A stretch of 64,000 nucleotides of DNA from Telluria beijingensis (GTDB lineage Bacteria > Pseudomonadota > Gammaproteobacteria > Burkholderiales > Burkholderiaceae_D): the NCBI RefSeq assembly GCF_030770395.1, contig NZ_CP132480.1, positions 4,954,323 to 5,018,322 of the forward strand, read 5' to 3'. Made by a program: the position numbers and the translations under genes. The notes below the pieces were generated by a model. The model worked only from the letters and a program-made list of their open reading frames with translations. It did not search any database and had not been told where the DNA came from. Shown piece by piece: positions 57,885 through 64,000 of this stretch (the first letter of the stretch is position 1; every line of letters begins with the position of its first letter).

Positions 57885-58796
57885 ATGCATCCTCTTGAAC
57901 TCAAACAAACCCTGTCGCACGGCCTGCTGTCCTTCCCGATCACCGACTTCGACGCCCAGGGCGACTTCGATCCGAAGGGCTATGCGGCGCGCCTCGAGTG
58001 GCTGGCGCCGTTCGGCGCGACCGCGCTGTTCGCGGCCGGCGGCACCGGCGAATACTTCTCGCTGCACGGCGAAGAATATGGCCAGATCATCAAGACCGCG
58101 GTCGACACCTGCGCTGGCGTGGTGCCGATCCTTGCCGGCTGCGGCGGCCCGACCCGCACCGCCATCGCCCATGCCCAGGAGGCCGAGCGCCAGGGCGCCA
58201 AGGGCTTGCTGCTGCTGCCGCACTACCTGACCGAAGCAAGCCAGGACGGCCTGATCGCCCACGTCGAAGCGGTGTGCCGCTCGGTCAAGATCGGCGTCGT
58301 GGTCTACAACCGCGCCAACTGCCGCCTGACCCCGGATTCGCTGGAAAAGCTGGCGGATCGTTGCCCGAACCTGATCGGCTTCAAGGACGGCAATGGCGAC
58401 ATCGAACTGATGGTCTCGATCTGGCGCCGCATGGGCGACCGCTTCAGCTACCTGGGCGGCCTGCCGACCGCGGAGGTGTATGCCGGCGCCTATAAGGCCC
58501 TGGGCACCCCGGTGTACTCGTCGGCCGTGTTCAACTTCGTGCCGCAACTGGCGATGGACTTCTATCACGCCACCGCCGCCGGCGATACCGACACCACCAA
58601 CCGCCTGATCGACGATTTCTTCCTGCCCTACCTCGAGATCCGCAACCGCAAGGCCGGCTACGCGGTCAGCATCATCAAGGCCGGCGCGCGCCTGGTCGGC
58701 CATGGCGCCGGTCCCGTGCGTCCACCACTGACCGACCTGACGGCCGAAGAAGACCAGATGCTGCTGGATCTGCTGAAAAAGAACGGAGTGCTGTGA
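57885..58796 (+). CDS. kdgD: 5-dehydro-4-deoxyglucarate dehydratase
   Basis: A 303-residue DapA-superfamily enzyme that dehydrates and decarboxylates 5-dehydro-4-deoxy-D-glucarate to 2,5-dioxopentanoate. The substrate-binding [13 protein letters not shown] is near residue 48, the Tyr in VVVYNRANC near 145 and the Schiff-base Lys in IGFKDGNGD near 167. Length is normal. ATG 57885 follows CGGAGAC. The product is passed to the dehydrogenase encoded 2 bp downstream. Confidence 0.92.
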   Translation: MHPLELKQTLSHGLLSFPITDFDAQGDFDPKGYAARLEWLAPFGATALFAAGGTGEYFSLHGEEYGQIIKTAVDTCAGVVPILAGCGGPTRTAIAHAQEAERQGAKGLLLLPHYLTEASQDGLIAHVEAVCRSVKIGVVVYNRANCRLTPDSLEKLADRCPNLIGFKDGNGDIELMVSIWRRMGDRFSYLGGLPTAEVYAGAYKALGTPVYSSAVFNFVPQLAMDFYHATAAGDTDTTNRLIDDFFLPYLEIRNRKAGYAVSIIKAGARLVGHGAGPVRPPLTDLTAEEDQMLLDLLKKNGVL

Positions 58797-58798
58797 TC

Positions 58799-60385
58799 AT
58801 GACGATTCTCGGTGAAATGATCATTGGCCAGCAGTGCCTGCGCGGCACAGCCGGCGAAGCCTTCGGCTTCAACCCGTCGACCCGCGCCAATCTGGAGCCG
58901 GGCTTCGGCCAGGCCACCGCTGACGACGTCGAGCGCGCCTGCGCGCTGGCGGCCCAAGCCTTCGACCCCTACCGTGCCTTGCCGCTCGAGCAGCGCGCGC
59001 AATTCCTGGAAGCGATCGCCGAGCAGATCCTGGCCGTCGGCCCGGCGCTGATCGAGCGTGCCACGCTGGAGACCGGCCTGCCGCAGGCTCGCCTGGAAGG
59101 CGAACGGATGCGCACCGTGACCCAATTGCGCCTGTTCGCCAAGGTGGTGCGCGACGGTTACTTCATGGATGCGACCATCGACAGCGCGCTGCCCGAGCGC
59201 GCGCCGCCGCGGCCCGACCTGCGCCTGCGCAAGATCGGGCTCGGCCCGGTGGCCGTGTTCGGCGCCAGTAACTTCCCGCTGGCGTTCTCGGTGGCTGGCG
59301 GCGACACTGCCTCGGCGCTGGCCGCCGGCTGCCCGGTGGTGGTCAAGGCCCATGCCGCCCACCCCGGCACCTCGGAGCTGGTCGGCCGCGCCGTCCAGCG
59401 CGCGGCGAAGGAAACCGGCATGCCCGAAGGCGTGTTCTCGATGCTGTACGGCGACGGCCGTACGGTCGGCCAGCAACTGGTGGCGCATCCCGCGATCAAG
59501 GCGGTCGGCTTCACCGGTTCGCGCCAGGGCGGCACCGCGCTGATGCGCACCGCCGCCGGCCGCGACGAACCGATCCCCGTGTATGCCGAGATGAGCAGCG
59601 TGAACCCGGTGTTCCTGTTGCCGGGCGCGCTGCAGGCTGGCGGCGCCGGCCTGGCGCAGGGCTTCGTCGACTCGCTGACGCTCGGCGTCGGCCAGTTCTG
59701 CACCAACCCGGGCCTGGTGTTCGCGCTCGACGGCGCCGACCTGGACGCCTTCGTCAAGTCGGCCGGCGAAGCACTGGCAGGCAAGGGCGCCGGCACCATG
59801 CTGACCGCCGGCATCCATGAAGCCTACAACACTGGCGTGGCCAAGTTCGGCCAGGTCGAGGGCCTGCAACTGGTGGCCCAGGGCGGCGAGCAGGGCGTCG
59901 GTTGCGCCGCGCGCGCCGCACTGTACCTGTGCGACGCCGACACCTACCTCGGCAACGCGGCGCTCGAAGACGAGGTGTTCGGTCCGGCCGCGGTGCTGGT
60001 GCGCTTCAAGGACGCCGACCAGCTGAAACAGGCGGCCGAACGCCTGCACGGCCAGCTGACCGCCACCGTCCACGCCCAGGCGCAAGACCACGTGCTGGCC
60101 GGCGCACTGCTCCCGATCCTGGAGCGCAAGGCGGGCCGGGTGCTGTTCAACGGCTTCCCGACCGGCGTCGAGGTATCTCACGCGATGGTCCACGGCGGCC
60201 CGTTCCCGGCCACCAGCGACAGCCGCACGACCTCGGTCGGCGCCAGCGCGATCGACCGCTTCCTGCGGCCGGTGTGCTACCAGAACGTGCCCGCCAACCT
60301 GCTGCCCGAAGCGCTGCGCGACGAGAATCCGCTGGGCCTCGCGCGCCTGCAGGACGGCACGCTGCAATCTGGAGGAAAAGCGTAA
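58799..60385 (+). CDS. 2-oxoglutarate semialdehyde dehydrogenase
   Basis: A 528-residue aldehyde dehydrogenase of the KGSADH type, oxidising 2,5-dioxopentanoate to 2-oxoglutarate with NAD(P)+. Motifs: [33 protein letters not shown] (near 150), [12 protein letters not shown] with the general base Glu, and [11 protein letters not shown] with the catalytic Cys near residue 300. This matches the longer KGSADH class of aldarate pathways. ATG 58799; a GTG at 58793 is possible. It completes the route from galacturonate to the citric acid cycle. Confidence 0.9.
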   Translation: MTILGEMIIGQQCLRGTAGEAFGFNPSTRANLEPGFGQATADDVERACALAAQAFDPYRALPLEQRAQFLEAIAEQILAVGPALIERATLETGLPQARLEGERMRTVTQLRLFAKVVRDGYFMDATIDSALPERAPPRPDLRLRKIGLGPVAVFGASNFPLAFSVAGGDTASALAAGCPVVVKAHAAHPGTSELVGRAVQRAAKETGMPEGVFSMLYGDGRTVGQQLVAHPAIKAVGFTGSRQGGTALMRTAAGRDEPIPVYAEMSSVNPVFLLPGALQAGGAGLAQGFVDSLTLGVGQFCTNPGLVFALDGADLDAFVKSAGEALAGKGAGTMLTAGIHEAYNTGVAKFGQVEGLQLVAQGGEQGVGCAARAALYLCDADTYLGNAALEDEVFGPAAVLVRFKDADQLKQAAERLHGQLTATVHAQAQDHVLAGALLPILERKAGRVLFNGFPTGVEVSHAMVHGGPFPATSDSRTTSVGASAIDRFLRPVCYQNVPANLLPEALRDENPLGLARLQDGTLQSGGKA

Positions 60386-60391
60386 CGCCTC

Positions 60392-60549
60392 AGAGCCTAT
60401 CCCGGTAGGTAGGGGGAAGCTCATGGTGATGCATGGCAGGCGTGGGCAAGGCGCGAGGAGGCCGCATGGCGAGCCATGCAACGACGAGCAACGCAGCACA
60501 CGCCTGCCAGGCGCGCCAGGAGCGACTCCCACCTACCGGGATAGGCTCT
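60392..60549. repeat. 158-bp triple-nested hairpin element
   Basis: Outer arms AGAGCCTATCCCGGTAGGT (19 bp) at 60392-60410 and 60531-60549 are perfect inverted copies. Inside are a second pair, TGGCAGGCGTG (60434-60444) with its complement at 60499-60509, and an apical stem GCATGGC/GCCATGC at 60464-60470 and 60473-60479. The whole can fold as one long structured arm. It lies between the semialdehyde dehydrogenase and transporter genes. It could be a non-autonomous repeat family element, an RNA structure or both; no open frame is in it. Confidence 0.75.
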
Positions 60550-60615
60550 TAGCCTTGTTCGCAGTACCAGCCGGGGGAGACACCGGCTGCATTCACTTGT
60601 AAAGAACTGATCACC

Positions 60616-62010
60616 ATGAATCAGCAAGTCATCGACCTCGCACCGGCACAAACGGTGGTGGGCAAGTATCGCTGGACGATTTGCGCACTGTTGTTCTTCG
60701 CCACCACCATCAACTACCTGGACCGCCAGGTCCTCAGCCTGCTCGCGCCGATGTTGTCCGCCGAATTCGGCTGGTCCAACACCGACTACGCGAACATCGC
60801 GGCCACCTTCCAGTTCGTCTACGCCATCTCGATGCTGTTTGCCGGCCGCGTGATCGACCGCATGGGCACCAAGCGCGCCTACGTGCTGGCGATCGTGGTC
60901 TGGTCGATCGGCGCCATCGCCCACGCCTACGCGATCTGGCTCGGCGAAGCCGTCAACACCGTGTTCAGTGCGATCGGCCTGGCCGTGGTGCCGGTCTCGA
61001 TCGCCGGCTTCATGATCGGCCGCGCGGTGCTCGCCATCGGCGAGGCCGGCAACTTCCCGGCCGCGATCAAGGCCACCGCCGAATACTTCCCCAAGCGCGA
61101 GCGTTCGTTCGCGACCGGCATTTTCAATTCCGGCGCCAACGTCGGCGCCATCCTGGCGCCGCTGACGGTGCCGGTGATCGCCGAGGTATGGGGCTGGCAG
61201 ATGGCCTTCATCGTGATCGGCGCGATCGGCTTCCTGTGGATGGGCGTCTGGATCTGGCTGTACGACGTGCCGGAGCGCTCGCCACGCGTGGGCGCCGCCG
61301 AACTGGCGTACATCAACAGCGACGCCGGCGTCTCGCCCGCCGCGGTCGACAACACGCAGGTGGCCAGGAGCTCGTGGTTCAAGCTGCTGGGCTACCGCCA
61401 GACCTGGGCCTTCGTCGCCGGTAAATTCCTGACCGACGGCGTATGGTGGTTCTTCCTGTTCTGGCTACCGAAATACATGTCGGCGCAATACGGCATGTCG
61501 GCCACGGCGATGATCCTGCCGCTCGCGGTCCTGTACAGCATGACGATGGTGGGCAGCATCGGCGGCGGCTGGCTGCCGACCTACTTCCTGAACCGCGGCG
61601 CCGACATCTATCATGGCCGCATGCGCGCCATGCTCTTGATTGCCCTGTTCCCACTGGTGGTGCTGCTGGCGCAGCCGCTGGGCTACCTCGGCTTCTGGAT
61701 TCCCGTGATCCTGATCGGCATCGGCGCCTCGGCCCACCAGGCCTGGTCGGCCAACCTGTTCACGACGGTGTCGGACATGTTCCCGAAACACAGCGTCGGC
61801 TCGGTGGTCGGCATCGGCGGCATGGCCGGTGGCCTGGGCGGCGTGCTGCTGACCAAGCTCGGTGGCTGGCTGTTCGACTACTATGGCGCGCTGGGCCAGC
61901 TGTCGACCGGGTACATGATCATGTTCTCGATCTGCGCCTTGGCCTACCTGGTGGCCTGGTGCGTGATGAAGGCACTGGTGCCGCAACACCGCGAAATCAA
62001 GGACCTGTAA
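60616..62010 (+). CDS. exuT: MFS hexuronate transporter (ExuT-like)
   Basis: A 464-residue major facilitator protein of the anion:cation symporter type with 12 predicted helices. The N-terminal INYLDRQVLSLLAPMLSAEFGWS, GRVIDRMGTKRAYVLAIVVWS and GEAGNFPAAIKATAEYFPKRERS motifs are typical of hexuronate/sugar acid carriers. It probably imports galacturonate across the inner membrane. ATG 60616 lies after a 230-bp gap filled largely by a structured repeat, so its link to the kdgD transcript is uncertain. The SMP-30 gene follows after 2 bp. Confidence 0.88.
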   Translation: MNQQVIDLAPAQTVVGKYRWTICALLFFATTINYLDRQVLSLLAPMLSAEFGWSNTDYANIAATFQFVYAISMLFAGRVIDRMGTKRAYVLAIVVWSIGAIAHAYAIWLGEAVNTVFSAIGLAVVPVSIAGFMIGRAVLAIGEAGNFPAAIKATAEYFPKRERSFATGIFNSGANVGAILAPLTVPVIAEVWGWQMAFIVIGAIGFLWMGVWIWLYDVPERSPRVGAAELAYINSDAGVSPAAVDNTQVARSSWFKLLGYRQTWAFVAGKFLTDGVWWFFLFWLPKYMSAQYGMSATAMILPLAVLYSMTMVGSIGGGWLPTYFLNRGADIYHGRMRAMLLIALFPLVVLLAQPLGYLGFWIPVILIGIGASAHQAWSANLFTTVSDMFPKHSVGSVVGIGGMAGGLGGVLLTKLGGWLFDYYGALGQLSTGYMIMFSICALAYLVAWCVMKALVPQHREIKDL

Positions 62011-62012
62011 GG

Positions 62013-62894
62013 ATGTCGATGGAAATGGAAATCGTCGCCGGCGTGCATTGCGCGACCGGTGAGAGCCCGATGTGGCACGCGGGGGAGCAGGCCTGGTACT
62101 GGGTCGACATTCCCGCGCGCCGCGTCTGGCGGCTGGACCACGCCAGCGGCGAACTGCGCCGCTGGCTGGCGCCGGAGATGGTGGCCTGCATCGCCGCCCA
62201 CGGTGGCGGTGGATTGATCGCCGGGATGGAAACCGGCATCTTCCACCTCGACCTGAAAGACGACGGCACAGTTGTCGCGCGCCGCCTCGATGCGCCGCCG
62301 GCCGCCGAACTGGGCGAGGGCATGCGGTTCAACGACGGCCGCTGCGACCGCCAGGGGCGTTTCTGGAGCGGCACCATGTTCATGGACATGGGCGCGGCGC
62401 GCGCGGTCGGCGGGCTGTATCGCTATTCGTCCAGGGAGGGCCTGCACGGGCCGGTGGTGTCGAACATGCTGACCCAGAACGGGCTGGCCTGGTCGCCCGA
62501 TGGGAAGACGATGTACCTGTCCGATTCCCATCCGCAGCGGCGCATGGTGTGGGCGTATGACTACGACATCGACGCCGGGCTGCCGCATGGGGAGCGCGTG
62601 TTCCTCGACCTGAATGGGCAGAAGGGCCGGCCGGATGGGGCGGCGGTCGATGCCGACGGTTGCTACTGGACCTGCGCCAACGATGGCGGCGTGGTGCAGC
62701 GGTATACGCCGGCGGGCAAGCTCGATCGCGAGCTGGAGCTGCCGATGGCCAAGCCGTCGATGTGCGCCTTCGGCGGGCCGGATCTCGACTTGCTGCTGGT
62801 GACGTCGATCGATCCGGGGGCCGGGGGCGATGCCGGCGCGGTGGTGTTGCTGCGGCCGGGTGTCAAGGGCGTGGCGGAGACGCCGTTCGGGTAG
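62013..62894 (+). CDS. SMP-30/gluconolactonase family lactonase
   Basis: A 293-residue six-bladed propeller hydrolase. The divalent metal ligands are recognisable: Glu in TGESPMWH near residue 13, Asn in LTQNGLAWSPDG near 157 and Asp in YLSDSHPQRR near 170. In this locus it probably opens the galactaro-1,4- or 1,5-lactone made by uronate dehydrogenase, giving galactarate for GarD; this is inference. Starts ATG 62013 and ATG 62019 are both possible; AAGG sits right before the first, favouring the second. Its last 32 bp overlap the convergent DUF4380 gene. Confidence 0.87.
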   Translation: MSMEMEIVAGVHCATGESPMWHAGEQAWYWVDIPARRVWRLDHASGELRRWLAPEMVACIAAHGGGGLIAGMETGIFHLDLKDDGTVVARRLDAPPAAELGEGMRFNDGRCDRQGRFWSGTMFMDMGAARAVGGLYRYSSREGLHGPVVSNMLTQNGLAWSPDGKTMYLSDSHPQRRMVWAYDYDIDAGLPHGERVFLDLNGQKGRPDGAAVDADGCYWTCANDGGVVQRYTPAGKLDRELELPMAKPSMCAFGGPDLDLLLVTSIDPGAGGDAGAVVLLRPGVKGVAETPFG

Positions 62895-63912
62895 GGTATT
62901 CCAGCTGCGCCGCGTGGCGGCGCAGAAATGCCAGATGGGCCTCGCGGGTCGCGGGTCCATCGTACGGGAGAATCGTCCACGACTCCGACGCCTTCATTGT
63001 CTGCTCTGGCGCCAGTTCGACATACGGCGCGTGCACTTCCAGTTCCAGCATCCCCTTGCCCGGCGCCTCCGCATCGACATCCTGATACAACTCGACTTGC
63101 CCTTGCGCCGGATGGATCGCCGAGCGCGGTTGATGGGCGAACCGGATCACCAGCGCCTGGCCGTCACGAAACGCCGCCAGCCAGCCTTTTGATGGTTGGA
63201 CGAACAGCTTGCCCTTGCGCGCGGCCTGCCCCGACGCAGGCAGGTCCAGCGACATCAGGCCGCCTTCCAATGTATAGCGCAGCGCCCCTGCCGGCTCGAT
63301 GCGAATGTCTTCTTCTGCCGCCACCGGCACATACGCCATCGTATGCGCCGGCACCCGCGTATTGAACCAGATATCGCGTCCCGCCACTTTTCCGCTGCGA
63401 TTGGTGGCCTCGGCGTCCAACCGCAGGCTGTTCGGCTTGTCCGCGACTAGTGCATAGCGCTTGCGCAGCTGCATGCCTGACACCGGGCTGGCCGGGCTGT
63501 CGAGGGCAATCTCATCCCGGCGTTTGTCGACCAGCGTGTACTTCGCGAGGCTCAGCCACGGATCCGGTGGCCAGGTCGCCTTCGCCGCCGCCCGTGCCGG
63601 ATTCAGGTCCTGGTGCACCCACCATTCGCGCTGCGGTCCGATCCATATCTCATGGCCTTGATAGCGGATATAGCCCGATGTCGCGTCCGGCGGCAAGGCG
63701 GGATCGCCGGCATCCTCATCGATCAGCAGGAAATTGGGCTTGCCACTAAGCGAGAACGACAGCAGGCGGCCGCCGGCCACCTCGGAGATCCGCGCCTGGA
63801 CGACGCCATTGTCGAAACAATGTGCGGGAAGCTGGTCGAATGCGGCGATGGGGATGCAGGTGAAGGCGCAGGCCAGGCCGAGGGCGAGGCGAGACTGGGA
63901 CGAACGTGGCAT
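62863..63912 (-). CDS. DUF4380-like secreted protein
   Basis: A 349-residue protein with a signal peptide (cleavage near residue 24, PIAA|FDQ). It is beta-rich, with EIWIGPQREWWVHQDLNP near residue 90 and WTILPYDGPATREAHLAFLRRH at the end; the overall pattern resembles DUF4380 proteins found in carbohydrate-use loci. No catalytic motif is obvious; a mutarotase-like sandwich fold is plausible. It overlaps the SMP-30 gene by 32 bp tail to tail, probably fortuitous. The 88 bp upstream to the window edge contain one hairpin. Confidence 0.65.
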   Translation of the reverse strand: MPRSSQSRLALGLACAFTCIPIAAFDQLPAHCFDNGVVQARISEVAGGRLLSFSLSGKPNFLLIDEDAGDPALPPDATSGYIRYQGHEIWIGPQREWWVHQDLNPARAAAKATWPPDPWLSLAKYTLVDKRRDEIALDSPASPVSGMQLRKRYALVADKPNSLRLDAEATNRSGKVAGRDIWFNTRVPAHTMAYVPVAAEEDIRIEPAGALRYTLEGGLMSLDLPASGQAARKGKLFVQPSKGWLAAFRDGQALVIRFAHQPRSAIHPAQGQVELYQDVDAEAPGKGMLELEVHAPYVELAPEQTMKASESWTILPYDGPATREAHLAFLRRHAAQLEYPTRTASPPRP

Positions 63913-63961
63913 GTAGGCAGGCGCTTGCTGGTCGTTGGGAGTTCCAGCATAGCAGAGGAGG

Positions 63962-63993
63962 GCGCGGCCTGGCAGAGCACAAACAGGCCGCGC
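63962..63993. terminator. Possible hairpin terminator at the window edge
   Basis: GCGCGGCCTG and CAGGCCGCGC form a perfect 10-bp stem with a 12-base loop. No T-tract is visible to the right before the window ends, so terminator status is unproven. It could close a gene lying beyond the edge. Confidence 0.4.
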
Positions 63994-64000
63994 GACCGGT

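Noticed and set aside
1..64000. CRISPR arrays, tRNA or rRNA genes, prophage
   Set aside because: No regularly spaced repeats of CRISPR length, no tRNA-like sequences and no phage structural or integrase genes were seen.

Overview
This GC-rich window is packed with genes and looks like chromosome of a betaproteobacterium, most likely Oxalobacteraceae of the Massilia/Telluria/Duganella type. The inference rests on the mix of a Flp/Tad pilus locus, PqiABC, a PaoABC-type molybdoenzyme, large carbohydrate-type TonB receptors and an aerobic pectin/galacturonate locus. No database search was possible, so the genus is an inference. No tRNA, rRNA, CRISPR array or prophage was seen, and no gene-free stretch exceeds 300 bases.

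Layout. 1-5.4 kb: edge fragment of a secreted protein, an SDR oxidoreductase, a 52-residue acidic protein and a three-gene aldehyde oxidoreductase operon (paoABC). 5.4-20.5 kb: Flp/Tad pilus locus in two parts. TadE/TadF/TadG-like pseudopilins lie on the minus strand. A sensor kinase/response regulator pair, flp, the prepilin peptidase, an extra AAA ATPase, rcpC, rcpA, a lipoprotein, tadZ, tadA, tadB and tadC lie on the plus strand. A 22-bp perfect palindrome sits between the regulator and flp. 20.5-26.3 kb: AI-2E family transporter, an outer-membrane barrel and pqiABC. 26.36-27.43 kb: an intact 1070-bp IS1595-type insertion sequence with 20-bp terminal repeats and an 8-bp target duplication, landed in the T-tail of a terminator. 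27.5-38.7 kb: a Fur-boxed siderophore receptor, RidA, a LysR regulator, a Tat-signal methyltransferase-like protein, an APC permease, a PhaC-like hydrolase, a 2-hydroxyacid dehydrogenase, a siderophore-interacting reductase divergent from a MarR regulator, and zwf.

38.8-63.9 kb is a pectin-use locus. Secreted enzymes cut and de-esterify pectin: a PL1-CE8 fusion, CE12 esterase, GH28, GH105, an esterase-GH43 fusion, and DUF4861 and DUF4380 proteins. A 983-residue TonB receptor and an ExuT-like MFS carrier bring products in. Galacturonate is then oxidised by uronate dehydrogenase (udh) and galactarate dehydratase (garD). KdgD and 2-oxoglutarate semialdehyde dehydrogenase complete the route to 2-oxoglutarate. 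A mutarotase and an SMP-30 lactonase probably smooth the sugar and lactone steps.

The most interesting signal is regulatory. Eight copies of a 13-bp palindrome, consensus TTGGTCAGRCCAA, occur only in the intergenic regions of the pectin locus. They fit the FadR-type GntR operator rule TNGTNNNACNA, and two divergent FCD-type GntR regulators are encoded in the middle of the locus. At three promoters the palindrome lies inside a 17-bp spacer between TTGC-type -35 and TARAAT -10 hexamers. The kdgD operon carries a different dyad, GTTGTA-N8-TACAAC. Other structures worth a look are a 158-bp triple-nested hairpin between the semialdehyde dehydrogenase and the transporter, three AYGTCTG repeats at exact 15-bp spacing before the second GntR gene, and paired MarR boxes 31 bp apart.
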